DNA of 64,000 nucleotides from Oxynema aestuarii AP17 (GTDB lineage: Bacteria > Cyanobacteriota > Cyanobacteriia > Cyanobacteriales > Laspinemataceae). Positions 25,322 to 35,103 of the stretch are shown one piece after another (position 1 is the first letter of the stretch; every line of letters begins with the position of its first letter). The notes beneath the pieces were generated by a model that had not been told where the DNA came from, did not search any database, and worked only from the letters and a program-made list of their open reading frames with translations. The DNA is taken from NCBI RefSeq assembly GCF_012295525.1, contig NZ_CP051167.1, forward strand, positions 6,005,299 to 6,069,298. The letters are read 5' to 3'. Position numbers and translations under genes: made by a program.

Positions 25322-26463
25322 TTGGCGATCCCGACCGCTTGGGACAGATGGCTGAGTCCTTCGGCGTCGAGTTTTTCGAGCAATCCTTCGAGGATGCGGC
25401 GCACCATTCCCGGTCCTTCGTAAATCAAACCCGTGTAAACTTCGAGCAAACTGGCTCCCGCCGTAATTTTTTCCCAAGCGTCCTCGGCACTAAAGATGCC
25501 GCCAATGCCGATAATGGGGAAGTTCCCCTCAGTTTGCTGCCAGATAAACCGAATAATTTCCGTCGATCGCGCGCGCAAGGGGGCGCCACTCAAGCCGCCC
25601 GCTTCTTCACGGACCGGATTACCCGTTAAATTCAGCATTTCGGTCACCAGTCCATCCCGGCGGATCGTCGTATTCGTGGCGATCGCCCCGGCCAGATCGT
25701 AGCGTCGGGCGACGGCGATCGCCTCGGCAATGGCCTCCCACTCCAAATCTGGGGCAATTTTAACTAAAATCGGTTTTTGGCCTCGATTTTCCTGTTGTAA
25801 AGCGTCGAAAATCCCCGCCAATTGGCTCCCTTCTTGTAGCGATCGCAGTCCCGGGGTATTCGGCGACGACACGTTGACCACGAAATAATCGCCTAAATCT
25901 TTTAACAGGCGAAAACTGGCGAGATAATCTTGGGGCGCCTCATCCAGGGGCGTAATTTTCGACTTGCCCAAATTAATCCCAATCGGAATCGGGAAGGGGC
26001 GATCGCCCGGTTCGCGAGTCCCTTGCAGCCGTCGGGACAGCGCCTCGGCCCCGCCATTATTAAACCCCATCCGATTGAGGGCGGCGCGATCGTCCGGCAG
26101 GCGAAACATACGCGGGCGCGGGTTTCCCGGTTGCGCGTGCAACGTCACCGTTCCCAACTCCGCAAAACCGAACCCCAGACGCGACCATACCCGCGACGCC
26201 ACCCCATTTTTATCGAATCCCGCCGCCAATCCCAGAGGATTGGGAAACGACACCCCCCACAAATCTACCGATAAGCGGGAATCTTCGATGCAGTAAGCTC
26301 GTGTTAATTGAGAGGCGATCGCCCCCGTGGGAAAACGATCCCCGCCGCGATCGAGCCAACTCAACACTTGCATCGTTTGGTGATGCCACCATTCCGGATC
26401 CGGTTGTACCCCGGAAAAAATAATCGGACGCAGGACGCTTTTATAAATATCCACGAAACTCAA
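25312..26463 (-). CDS. pyrD: Dihydroorotate dehydrogenase (quinone), class 2
   Basis: Oxidises dihydroorotate to orotate using quinone in pyrimidine synthesis; a membrane-associated flavoprotein. At 383 residues it matches class 2 enzymes, with an N-terminal amphipathic helix (about 5-35) for quinone access. The FMN site AGFDKNG is at 81-87. The active-site [11 protein letters not shown] contains the catalytic Ser200, which replaces the Cys of class 1. The glycine-rich phosphate site [16 protein letters not shown] lies near the C-terminus. Its stop codon is inside a TTTAGAT repeat. secA ends 90 bp upstream with its own terminator. Confidence 0.95.
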   Translation of the reverse strand: MSFVDIYKSVLRPIIFSGVQPDPEWWHHQTMQVLSWLDRGGDRFPTGAIASQLTRAYCIEDSRLSVDLWGVSFPNPLGLAAGFDKNGVASRVWSRLGFGFAELGTVTLHAQPGNPRPRMFRLPDDRAALNRMGFNNGGAEALSRRLQGTREPGDRPFPIPIGINLGKSKITPLDEAPQDYLASFRLLKDLGDYFVVNVSSPNTPGLRSLQEGSQLAGIFDALQQENRGQKPILVKIAPDLEWEAIAEAIAVARRYDLAGAIATNTTIRRDGLVTEMLNLTGNPVREEAGGLSGAPLRARSTEIIRFIWQQTEGNFPIIGIGGIFSAEDAWEKITAGASLLEVYTGLIYEGPGMVRRILEGLLEKLDAEGLSHLSQAVGIANKI

Positions 26464-26494
26464 TCACACAAACGGAGCACTTAGCGGTCTCATC

Positions 26495-26535
26495 AAAAAC
26501 CCCGACAGTATCGAAAAATCCGTCAACTGCCGAGG
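26495..26535 (-). terminator. Rho-independent terminator of secA
   Basis: On the minus strand, the stem CCTCGGCAGT/ACTGTCGGGG (ten pairs, two of them G-T) is followed by TTTTT. It lies 18 bp past the secA stop codon, between secA and pyrD. Confidence 0.8.
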
Positions 26536-26552
26536 TTTTATTCAAATGGATC

Positions 26553-29366
26553 CTAAACGTTTTGGGACGCCGTTTGCGCCGCAGGTTGAACCTGGGGCTG
26601 GAATTGGAACAGCGAGTAAACCACATTGCGGCGAATGTCGGTCATCATATCGAGGAACAGTTCGTAACCTTCGCTCTTGTATTCGATCAACGGGTCTTTT
26701 TGACCGTAACTGCGTAACCCCACCGACTCGCGCAAAGCGTCCATCTGCTGCAAGTGTTCCCGCCAGAGGGTATCGATCTGCTGGAGGATAAAGAAGCGTT
26801 CCGCTTGACGCATCAAACCGGGTTGGATCTGCTCGACTTGAGCTTCTTTAATGTCGTAAGCGATCCGAGCTTGTTCGTGGAGGAACGTTTTAATTTCGTC
26901 TACATTCAAGTCTTCGAGTTGACTCGCTTGCATGTCCGCGAGCAAGTAGACGAACTCTTTAACCTTGCTCACCAGATTTTCGAGGTCCCATTCTTCCGAA
27001 GGCAATTCCGGATTGACATAGTAATTGACGATGTCATCCATCGTTTGTTCGGCGTACTTGATCACCTGTTCTTTGAGGTCTTGACCTTCGAGAACCCGGC
27101 GGCGTTCGGCGTAGATGGCGCGACGTTGGTTATTCATCACCTCGTCGTACTCGAAGACCTGTTTGCGGATGTCGTAGTAGTAGGTTTCCACCTTTTTCTG
27201 AGCGCCTTCGAGCGATCGCGTCAGCATTCCCGACTCGATCGGCATATCTTCTTCCACGTGGAAAGCGTTCATCAGTCCGGCGACGCGATCGCCCCCGAAA
27301 ATCCGCAGCAAGTTATCTTGCAAACTCAAGAAAAACTTCGTCGAACCCGGGTCCCCTTGGCGTCCGGCCCGTCCGCGCAACTGGTTGTCAATTCGGCGCG
27401 ACTCGTGACGTTCCGTTCCGATCACGTGCAGACCGCCGAGTCCGACCACTTCCTCGTGTTCGCGATGGGTAAATTGTTCGTACTCTTCCAAAATCCGGTT
27501 GTACACTTCGCGCAGTTTTTGAATCACCGGATCGCTGGTCGGCGCTTTCTCCGACGCCACCGCCACCTTATCTTCCGCTTCCAATTCGGGCAAACTTTGT
27601 TCCCCGTACTGATTCACCGCAAACTTGACCGCTTCTTTGAGCAGTTTTTCCGTTTCCGCACTCAATTCCGTCGGGAAAATTTGCGGCGACGCCTTCCAGC
27701 TTTTCACCTTTTTCCCGGGGGTAAACCCTTGAGCTTTATCCTTGCTTCCGGCGCCGGGAACCCCACTGGGAGCCGCAAACGAGTCATCTTCTTCCGGGCG
27801 CACGATTTGGGGCATCAAATATTCGCGCACTTTCAAGCGGGCCATATACTCGGCGTTCCCGCCTAAGATGATGTCCGTTCCGCGTCCCGCCATGTTCGTC
27901 GCCAGGGTTACCGCGCCTTTGCGTCCCGCTTGGGCGACGATTTCCGATTCCCGTTCGACGTTCTCCGGTTTGGCGTTGAGCAGATTGTGGGGAATTTCGA
28001 GTTGGTGCAGCAATTGGCTGAGGACTTCCGATTTCTCGACGCTGGTGGTTCCCACCAGTACCGGGCGTCCGAGTTCGTGCATTTCGGCGCATTCGTCGGC
28101 GATCGCCTTCCACTTGCCCTGTTCGGTCTTATACACCACATCGGACATATCTTTCCGACGTAAGGGGCGGTTGGTCGGAATCACCGTCACTTGCAAGTTG
28201 TAAATCTTCTCGAATTCCGCCTCTTCCGTTTTGGCGGTTCCCGTCATCCCTGCCAATTTGGGATAGAGCAAGAAAAAGTTTTGATAGGTAATCGTGGCCA
28301 GGGTTTGGGTTTCCGGTTGAATATCGACGTGTTCTTTAGCTTCGATCGCCTGGTGCAGTCCGTCACTCCACCGCCGTCCGGGCATCACCCGTCCGGTAAA
28401 CTCGTCAACGATCACCACCTCTCCCTGACGGACGATATAGTTAACGTCTTTAATAAACAGTTCTTTCGCTTTAATCGCGTTAAACACGTAGTGCGCCCAC
28501 GGATCTGCCGGATCGTAGAGGTCGGTGACTTCGAGCAGTTCTTCGGCGCGGGCAAATCCTTCGTCGGCGAGAATAATATTGCGGGCTTTCTCGTCTACTT
28601 CGTAATGTTCGTCTTTGTTGAGCGACGCCGCGATCGTCGTGGCTTTCGTGTATTTCTCCGTAGGACGTTCGACTTGACCGGAAATAATCAACGGCGTGCG
28701 CGCTTCGTCGATCAACACCGAATCCACTTCGTCGATCACGCAGTAGTTAAAGGGTCGTTGCACCACGTCCGCCATCGCCGTCGCCATGTTATCGCGCAGG
28801 TAGTCAAATCCGAGTTCGGAGTTGGTGCAGTAGGTGATATCGCAACCGTAGTTTTTCTTCCGCTCGCTCGGCGACATCCCCTGTTGGATCAGCCCCACGC
28901 TCAAGCCTAAAAAGCGGTGAACCTGACCCATCCATTCGGCGTCCCGACGGGCGAGGTAGTCGTTGACGGTGACGATATGGACGCCTTTACCGCTCAGGGC
29001 GTTTAAATAGGAGGGCAAGGTAGCGACGAGGGTTTTACCTTCCCCCGTCTTCATTTCGGCGATTTGGCCGTCGTGAAGGATAATCCCCCCGAGTAACTGA
29101 ACGTCGAAGTGACGCATCCCCAGCACGCGCCGTCCTGCTTCCCGGACTACCGCAAAGGCTTCCGGAAGCAGCTCGTCCATGATTTCTCGTTCTTCACCGT
29201 AGGATTTGGCTTGCGCCACTCGCTGTTTGAACTCTTGGGTTTTATTGCGCAGTTCCTCGTCGCTGAGAACTTGGATATCTTCTTCCAGGACGTTGATATC
29301 GGCGACGAGCGGCTTGTATCTTTTCAGCTTGCGGGCGTTCGGATCGCCTAGCAGATTTTTAAGCAT
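26553..29366 (-). CDS. secA: Preprotein translocase ATPase SecA
   Basis: The motor that drives unfolded preproteins through SecYEG at the plasma and thylakoid membranes. It is 937 residues long. Walker A MKTGEGKT is at 105-112. The DEAD-like Walker B is in [17 protein letters not shown], the preprotein cross-linking domain follows, and the [10 protein letters not shown] motif of the second nucleotide fold is present. As in other cyanobacterial SecA proteins there is an insertion in the second nucleotide domain (about 535-590, Lys/Pro-rich) and no zinc-binding C-terminal tail. Long open frames on the opposite strand are shadows of its codon usage. Confidence 0.98.
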   Translation of the reverse strand: MLKNLLGDPNARKLKRYKPLVADINVLEEDIQVLSDEELRNKTQEFKQRVAQAKSYGEEREIMDELLPEAFAVVREAGRRVLGMRHFDVQLLGGIILHDGQIAEMKTGEGKTLVATLPSYLNALSGKGVHIVTVNDYLARRDAEWMGQVHRFLGLSVGLIQQGMSPSERKKNYGCDITYCTNSELGFDYLRDNMATAMADVVQRPFNYCVIDEVDSVLIDEARTPLIISGQVERPTEKYTKATTIAASLNKDEHYEVDEKARNIILADEGFARAEELLEVTDLYDPADPWAHYVFNAIKAKELFIKDVNYIVRQGEVVIVDEFTGRVMPGRRWSDGLHQAIEAKEHVDIQPETQTLATITYQNFFLLYPKLAGMTGTAKTEEAEFEKIYNLQVTVIPTNRPLRRKDMSDVVYKTEQGKWKAIADECAEMHELGRPVLVGTTSVEKSEVLSQLLHQLEIPHNLLNAKPENVERESEIVAQAGRKGAVTLATNMAGRGTDIILGGNAEYMARLKVREYLMPQIVRPEEDDSFAAPSGVPGAGSKDKAQGFTPGKKVKSWKASPQIFPTELSAETEKLLKEAVKFAVNQYGEQSLPELEAEDKVAVASEKAPTSDPVIQKLREVYNRILEEYEQFTHREHEEVVGLGGLHVIGTERHESRRIDNQLRGRAGRQGDPGSTKFFLSLQDNLLRIFGGDRVAGLMNAFHVEEDMPIESGMLTRSLEGAQKKVETYYYDIRKQVFEYDEVMNNQRRAIYAERRRVLEGQDLKEQVIKYAEQTMDDIVNYYVNPELPSEEWDLENLVSKVKEFVYLLADMQASQLEDLNVDEIKTFLHEQARIAYDIKEAQVEQIQPGLMRQAERFFILQQIDTLWREHLQQMDALRESVGLRSYGQKDPLIEYKSEGYELFLDMMTDIRRNVVYSLFQFQPQVQPAAQTASQNV

Positions 29367-29524
29367 GGCAGGAGAGTGACGGTACTTTAAAAGTATTTTA
29401 AGGGAGCTTGGCGGGCGGCCAGCTTGACTGAGGTTGGTGGCCTGAGAAAGATTGCATTATCTTCATCCTATCACCCGAGTCTCCGGTGACTGACTTCGGA
29501 GGGCGATCGCCCGCAACGCGCCCG

Positions 29525-30064
29525 CTATTCGGCGTTTTCCCATTCTGGGGTCAGGGTGCCGAAGTTATAGGTTTTGGCTCCGGGATGGCAAGTTGCACAG
29601 CTATTGAGGGTGACGGGGCTGGCAAACTCGACTCGGGGATGGAGCGCGCGGAAGGGTTGGGATTCGGCGAGGCGATAGGGAACGGGTTCGTCGGCGCTCA
29701 GGGGTCGGGAGTACAGGTTGAGGTATTTCCAGACGAGCAAGCGGGTCGGATCGACCAGGGGTGTAATTTGCTGCCCGTAGTGGTTACTATCTTCGAGCAG
29801 GGTTTTCCAAGTTTGGGTGGGCAAGACCCCGGGAGGGACGGCGAGGTGGCACTCGGCGCAGGCTTCGAGATAGAGGTCGCGACCGAGGGCGAGTTGGGAT
29901 TGGGGCGGTACCGGATCGATCGCCCCGGGCCGTTGGGGCGGTTCGATCGCCCGGGCCAACCCGATGGAGATCATCAGGCTCCAGAACAGCAGGAGGAGCA
30001 GCAGGAGGGCGGGCGATCGCCGCCGAAACTTAAAAATGGGTCTGGAACTGGGTTTGCTGGACAT
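29525..30064 (-). CDS. Membrane-anchored diheme cytochrome c
   Basis: A 179-residue protein from the ATG at 30064. A longer in-frame start at 30139 would lie inside the moxR gene and adds a Cys/Arg-rich stretch with no function. A Leu-rich segment (18-38) is the signal anchor. Two c-type haem attachment sites follow: CAECH (69-73) and CATCH (156-160). It begins 39 bp downstream of the moxR stop codon on the same strand. It likely carries electrons at the lumenal or periplasmic face; the partner is unknown. I recognise the class but not a named orthologue. Confidence 0.8.
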   Translation of the reverse strand: MSSKPSSRPIFKFRRRSPALLLLLLLFWSLMISIGLARAIEPPQRPGAIDPVPPQSQLALGRDLYLEACAECHLAVPPGVLPTQTWKTLLEDSNHYGQQITPLVDPTRLLVWKYLNLYSRPLSADEPVPYRLAESQPFRALHPRVEFASPVTLNSCATCHPGAKTYNFGTLTPEWENAE

Positions 30065-30101
30065 AGCGGCTCGACGAGGAGGAAGGAGGAACGATCGGAC
30101 T

Positions 30102-31010
30102 TTAGGGAATGGCGATCGATTGCAACAACTGCTCGACAATGGTTTTAGCGCGTCGCCCTCCCGCCGGGACCATGCGATGGGCCAAGACGTGGGGGCTTAA
30201 AAATTTCACGTCGTCGGGAATGACGTAATCGCGCCCGTCGAGAAAGGCGAGGGCTTGGCTTGCTTTTTGGAGGGCGACGGCCCCGCGCGGGCTGACCCCG
30301 AGGGCGATCGCTTCGGAAACCCGGGTGCTGCGGACGAGGTTGAGAATGTACTGCTGTACGGAGGTTTCGACTTCGACTTGCTGGCAGGCCCGTCGCAATT
30401 CGAGAACTTCTTCTAATTCAATACAGGGTTCGAGGTCGGCAACGGTAATGTTTTGTCGCTTTTGGTCGAGCATTTGCAGTTCTTCGGCTTCGCTGGGATA
30501 GCCGAGGGACAGCGACAGGGTGAAGCGGTCCATCTGGGCTTCGGGAAGGGGAAAGGTGCCCTGATATTCGATCGGATTTTGGGTGGCGATCGTAAAAAAG
30601 GGTTGGGGAACGTTGCGCGAGACCCCATCGACGGTGACTTGCCGCTCTTCCATGACTTCGAGTAAGGCGGACTGGGTGCGCGGGGTGGCGCGGTTGATTT
30701 CGTCGGCGAGCAGCACGTTGGCGAATACCGGACCGGGGAGAAACTCGAATTCGCCGCTACGGGGATTCCAGATGTTGGTTCCGGTGATGTCCGTCGGCAG
30801 CAGGTCGGGGGTACATTGGATGCGTTGGAAGCGTCCGGCGATCGAGCGGGCGAGGGATTTGGCTAATAGGGTTTTCCCGACGCCGGGAACGTCTTCGAGC
30901 AAGACGTGTCCCCCGGAAAATAAGGCGACTAAGACCAGACGAATCGCGTCGGATTTGCCGACGATGGTACGGGCTAAGTTTTGTTTGAGGCGATCGACTC
31001 GTTCTCTCAT
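30102..31010 (-). CDS. MoxR family AAA+ ATPase
   Basis: A 302-residue AAA+ chaperone-like ATPase. Walker A DVPGVGKT is at 40-47, Walker B LLADEINRA at 100-108, sensor 1 ATQNP at 142-146, and a C-terminal lid domain is present. MoxR proteins help mature or activate large protein complexes, usually with DUF58 and VWA-domain partners encoded next door. No such partner is present here; the downstream neighbour is a diheme cytochrome, so a role in its assembly is possible but only inferred. The upstream gene, ribF, is in the same direction. Confidence 0.92.
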   Translation of the reverse strand: MRERVDRLKQNLARTIVGKSDAIRLVLVALFSGGHVLLEDVPGVGKTLLAKSLARSIAGRFQRIQCTPDLLPTDITGTNIWNPRSGEFEFLPGPVFANVLLADEINRATPRTQSALLEVMEERQVTVDGVSRNVPQPFFTIATQNPIEYQGTFPLPEAQMDRFTLSLSLGYPSEAEELQMLDQKRQNITVADLEPCIELEEVLELRRACQQVEVETSVQQYILNLVRSTRVSEAIALGVSPRGAVALQKASQALAFLDGRDYVIPDDVKFLSPHVLAHRMVPAGGRRAKTIVEQLLQSIAIP

Positions 31011-31149
31011 TACGATCTCAGTTTCGGCGACAGTGACAGACCGATCGCCAGTTCCCGCTCGCTCCCGGGCTTTGGGGGTAGGGGCGATCGCGCGCGAAGC
31101 TAGCTTCAGTCCCCCGTATTATAATCTGTGCCTTTTACATCCCGACCTC

Positions 31150-32220
31150 TCACCTGTCGGCGTTTTCTAAGATTTGGCGGGCGCTGTCACAATCGGCCTG
31201 AATTTGGGCTTTGAGGGCGTCGAGGGAGCCGAATTTTTGTTCGGGGCGCACGAATCCCACCAGTTCGACGGTTAGGGTTTTTCCGTACAAGTCTGCGCAA
31301 TAGTCGAATAAGTGAACTTCGACGCTCACTTCTAAGTTGCCTTCTACCGTGGGACGACAGCCGATGTTGGTCACTCCGGGAAGGGGCAACGGTCCGCCGT
31401 TGTCGCACTCCCAGCTCGCGCGGACTGCATAGACGCCGTATTGCGGTAAGAATTTTTGGGGGGGAACCTGCACGTTGGCGGTGGGAAAGCCCAGGGTGCG
31501 ACCGAGTTGCCGACCGTGCACGACCGTACCGACGAGGCTGTAAGGCCGACCGAGCAAGCGATTGGCTCGTTGGACGTTGCCGTTTTGCAGGCAGGTGCGG
31601 ATTGCGGAACTGCTGATCCGTTCGTTTTCGGCGGTTTGTAAGGGGACGATAAATACGTCGATGCCGTGAGGGGCGGCGATCGCCTCTAAGTCGCGCACGG
31701 TGCCGGATCGATGCCGACCGAAGCGAAAATCTTCCCCGACGGCGATCCGCTTGGCTTGCAGGCGTTCGATCAGAATCTCTTCGACGAATTCTTCCGGGGT
31801 CATTTGCGCCAATTCGCGATCGAAGGGCAACAACACGAGCTGCTCGACTCCCATCGCTTCTAACTGTTTGACTTTTTCGTTGGGTGGGGTCAACAGGATG
31901 CGACGTTGGCCGGAAAAGAATTCTTGCGGGTGCGGGTTGAAGGTCACCACGCTCGGGTAGGCCCGATCGCCGCCCTCGCGCGACCCGCCTGCCGACTCGC
32001 GATCGCCCGATTCTCCCTCGTTTCCCGGCGATCGGGCCGCCAGCTCTTGACAAGACGGGTTTTGTATGATTCGTTTGTCCCGGATCGACCCTTGGCGCGC
32101 CAAGTCTTTATGTAAAATCGGCTGCACGACTTGACGATGCCCCAAATGCAAGCCGTCAAAGTTTCCCAGGGCAACCAAGGTTGGAGTTAGAGCCGTTGAT
32201 AAAGAAGATGTTATCCACAC
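31150..32220 (-). CDS. ribF: Bifunctional riboflavin kinase / FAD synthetase
   Basis: Phosphorylates riboflavin to FMN and adenylylates FMN to FAD. The N-terminal FAD synthetase domain shows GNFDGLHLGH (19-28) and TFNPHP (93-98). The C-terminal riboflavin kinase domain contains GRTLGFPTANV and the GGVYAV-type strand (YGVYAVRA). Between the first two motifs is an unusual hydrophilic insertion of about 45 residues (about 42-86, rich in Arg, Gly, Glu and Ser) not expected in the family. It is partly encoded by GCGATCGC-like sequence. The 356-residue length exceeds the usual 310 or so because of this insertion. Confidence 0.94.
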   Translation of the reverse strand: MWITSSLSTALTPTLVALGNFDGLHLGHRQVVQPILHKDLARQGSIRDKRIIQNPSCQELAARSPGNEGESGDRESAGGSREGGDRAYPSVVTFNPHPQEFFSGQRRILLTPPNEKVKQLEAMGVEQLVLLPFDRELAQMTPEEFVEEILIERLQAKRIAVGEDFRFGRHRSGTVRDLEAIAAPHGIDVFIVPLQTAENERISSSAIRTCLQNGNVQRANRLLGRPYSLVGTVVHGRQLGRTLGFPTANVQVPPQKFLPQYGVYAVRASWECDNGGPLPLPGVTNIGCRPTVEGNLEVSVEVHLFDYCADLYGKTLTVELVGFVRPEQKFGSLDALKAQIQADCDSARQILENADR

Positions 32221-32415
32221 GCTTTACATTTTGACACATAACCGTCTCTTCTCGACGGCAGCTCGGAAAAAGTCGTCTGGAGATCGAGGGGGATCCAACG
32301 GCAAAGCGGCGATCGCTCAATCCCCCGACCCCGCGTCCGTCGGCGCGATCGCCCACTGATTGCCGGACGGGACGCCAATCGGCGATCTTCGACCATCACT
32401 TCGGCCAGAATCGAT

Positions 32416-33333
32416 TTATGCCGAGACTTTGGCTTCTTTGACCGAGGACGAATCGGACGCTGCGTTGTTATGGTCTTCCGACGGCGGAATTAACTGAATC
32501 GAGAGTCCTTCGCGCGCCATCACGCAGTTGGGGAATTGTTGCGCTGCTTCTTCCCCTACTCGGTCTAAAAAGTCGTCGTTGTGCAACGGATCGTGGTGGA
32601 AAATGACCAATTTTTTCACTTTCGCCGCTTTGGCCACTTTCACTGCTTCTTGCCAGGTAGAATGACCCCACCCCTCTTTCGAGGTCGTCTTCGAGTAATA
32701 CTCTTCGTCGGTATAAGTGGCGTCGTAAATCATCACGTCGGCATTGCGAGCCAACCAAGCGACATTTTCATCGAGGCGATCGGGAAAATGTTCGGTATCG
32801 GTAATGTAAGCGGCAGCATAGCCTTTCCAGTTGACCCGATAGCCGACGGCTTCGCCGGGATGGTTTAACAAGGCGGTTTCGACGACAATATCTCCAATTT
32901 CAACGGTTTTGCCGATTTCGAGGTCGTTAAACGACAATTGGGCGCCCATAATTTGTAAGGGAACCGGAAAGTTGGGATGGAGCATTTGATCGTTGAGGCG
33001 CTGCTCGATGGTCGAACCGTTGGGAGCGACGGCCCCGTAAACGTGAAAGCGATTCCCCTTGACAAACGCCGGAACGAAAAAGGGAAATCCTTGAATGTGA
33101 TCCCAATGGGAGTGGGTGAAGAACATGTAGGCTTCTACGGGCATTTGCGAGAGCAGGGATTGTCCTAAGACTCGCAGTCCGGTGCCGCCATCAAAAATCA
33201 GGCGAGTCCCACCCACGCGCATTTCAACGCAAGGCGTATTGCCTCCATAGCGGACGGTTTCGGCACCGGGACATGCAATGCTCCCACGCACGCCCCAGAA
33301 GTGAACGGTGAATTGATGTTGGATGCTAGACAT
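32416..33333 (-). CDS. Metallo-beta-lactamase-fold hydrolase
   Basis: A 305-residue cytoplasmic metal-dependent hydrolase. It starts with an HFWGVRGSIACPG segment (11-23) and has the zinc-binding HSHWDH motif at 74-79, followed by further ligands in LLNHPGE, YDATYTDEE and FHHDPLH. It resembles the PhnP/RNase Z-like branch. Many cyanobacterial genomes encode this protein, but its substrate is not established; a cyclic phosphodiester is a reasonable guess by homology. It faces a long gene-free stretch upstream. Confidence 0.85.
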   Translation of the reverse strand: MSSIQHQFTVHFWGVRGSIACPGAETVRYGGNTPCVEMRVGGTRLIFDGGTGLRVLGQSLLSQMPVEAYMFFTHSHWDHIQGFPFFVPAFVKGNRFHVYGAVAPNGSTIEQRLNDQMLHPNFPVPLQIMGAQLSFNDLEIGKTVEIGDIVVETALLNHPGEAVGYRVNWKGYAAAYITDTEHFPDRLDENVAWLARNADVMIYDATYTDEEYYSKTTSKEGWGHSTWQEAVKVAKAAKVKKLVIFHHDPLHNDDFLDRVGEEAAQQFPNCVMAREGLSIQLIPPSEDHNNAASDSSSVKEAKVSA

Positions 33334-34594
33334 GGGTGTATTTCGCTTTCCTTCCTTTGGCAGTCCGTTATCAGCTTTTGCTTTTCGGCTTTATAAAGAT
33401 GCAGAAATAGGGGTAACTATATTCAAACTCAGATCCCAGGTCACTCCCTCGCGATCGCGAGGGACGAGTAACACTCGACGGCTTCCAGGCGGACTCGTTT
33501 GGATCCGAGTCTACTCTACCGATTGAGTCCCTTTCCACCCGCTCGGGGGAAAGGGGAGCGGGTGACCTGCCGAGTCCGTTGACGAGTGCGACCCTTGGGG
33601 GGATGGCCATCGATGCCTCGCGCTCCTGCATCCGAGAGCCTCCATCGGGGAAATCGAGTGGGGGCGATCGCCCCTCGGCAATCCCGTCGAGAAGGCGTGA
33701 AGGAAAGGCGAGCGGGAGAGGCGATCGGGAGCAAGGGCGGTTGCCGATCTGTTGATTGGTATAGTCTAGAAGATCGCTCTGGGTCAAGTCGGCCATTTAG
33801 GTACCAAAACAAATGTTGGCCTCTCAAACAAAGAGGACATTAAGAAAACGTCTCTCGGTCGATGTCGAGTGCCTTGTGGCGTCGGGGGACTGAAAGTTGG
33901 GTGGGGCTGGGTTTGAAAAAACCGCCCCTTTCGTTCCCCCTCTCCGAACTCGTTCCGGCGTTCGACCCGACCCGATCGCTCGGAGCGGACTTCTCGGTTG
34001 TCGTTCGGAATGTGGATCGAACCGTCCCTACGCTGCACCCCCGAATGGGCGATCGCCTTCCCCGGCAACGGTCTGACGACCTATCCCGGCCACCGATCGC
34101 CCGTTCTCAATTCGCAGACGCGCCGAGCCTAACCGCAGTCTTCTCTGTAAATATTCAACGAGAAATGAGTTTGGCAGGGTTGAAATTTCCCTCATTGGCT
34201 CGGGTAAATCCGAAGATTCAGTTTCTAGCTTGTGAAATTCACTTGTTACTTTTCACTAGCTTAACCTCTCTCGGGAAAAGATCCAGAAGGACAAGCTCAA
34301 TTCTTTGTTTCTAAAGTTTAAGTATAGTTAAATCTTTGTTGCCCGTAGGCGATCGCGATCGTGTTCGAGAGTGTTTTTACTCACTTCTTGGCTGGATCCG
34401 TCATTTCTCCTGGATCGGAATCTCTTTGCGGTTCTCTCGATCCGCACTGTCCCGGCCCATGTCATCATTTCTCAATCGCCGATCGCGCTTCCCGCGCCTT
34501 CTTTATTTACTTCTTGAATTATTTCTTTGAAAAAGTATTGTAAACTTTAACTGAATACATAGTCAAGTATAGTCATTCCTGTTAAGATATAACC
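33334..34594. other. 1.26-kb gene-free region next to the transposons
   Basis: Several frames of 60-150 codons exist on both strands, but they overlap, are rich in Arg, Ser and Pro, and match no family I know; none is called. Visible structure includes a perfect 20-bp palindrome (33445-33464), a hairpin with 9-bp arms CACCCGCTC/GAGCGGGTG (33536-33564), and scattered HIP1 sites. From about 34500 the composition becomes AT-rich, marking the IS607 unit. Confidence 0.6.
33445..33464. repeat. Perfect palindrome centred on HIP1
   Basis: TCCCTCGCGATCGCGAGGGA is self-complementary over 20 bp and has the HIP1 octamer GCGATCGC at its centre. Confidence 0.85.
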
Positions 34595-35103
34595 ATGAAA
34601 CTCTCAGACTATGCCAAAAAAGCCGGGGTGAGTTATCAAACGGCGTGGAGATGGTGGCAAAAAGGTCATCTAACGGGCTATCAACTTCGGGAACAATTAT
34701 CATTACCGAAGAAGGGAAGAAGAAAACCGAGAGAATGGCCTGTATTTATGCCAGAGTCTCTAGTGCAGAAAATAAAGATCACCTTGAGCGACAAGCGGAA
34801 CGGTTAAAAGATTATGCTATTGCCAGAGGCTATCAAATTTATAAAGTCGTCAAAGAAATTGGCAGTGGTTTAAATGATAATCGTCCAAAATTGGCTAAGG
34901 TTTTAACCGATTCCCATTACGATATATTGATAGTGGAGCATAAAGACCGTTTGGCGAGGTTGGGGACAAATTACCTTGAGATCCGGTTAAAAGAGAGGGG
35001 AAAAACCGTTGAAATTGTCAATCATAGCGAGGATCGACAAGATGAATTGATGGAAGATTTAATTTCTATCATTACTTCATTCTGTTCTCGTCTTTATGGA
35101 TGA
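34595..35103 (+). pseudogene. tnpA: Frameshifted IS607 TnpA serine recombinase
   Basis: IS607 TnpA joins a MerR-like DNA-binding helix-turn-helix to a serine resolvase domain. The first part is encoded from ATG 34595 (MKLSDYAKKAGVSYQTAWRW, helix-turn-helix). The second part, SGTIIITEE then YARVSSAENKDHLERQ with the catalytic serine, continues in the next register and ends at 35103. The break lies near 34681-34691, after codons for GYQL; one missing base explains it. Each part alone is incomplete. Programmed frameshifting is an alternative, but no slippery run of bases is obvious at the junction. It overlaps tnpB by 4 bp. Confidence 0.8.

Noticed and set aside
26754-28910. Long open frames opposite secA (370 and 239 codons)
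   Set aside because: They lie fully inside secA, are Phe/His/Arg-rich and match no family; secA has every expected motif, so these are codon-usage shadows.
33536-33590. A GACCTGCC segment reminiscent of a B12 box
   Set aside because: It falls inside a simple hairpin, the other riboswitch boxes are absent, and no vitamin-related gene follows.
33371-34314. Several overlapping frames in the gene-free block
   Set aside because: Mutually overlapping on both strands, with no family signal or start context.
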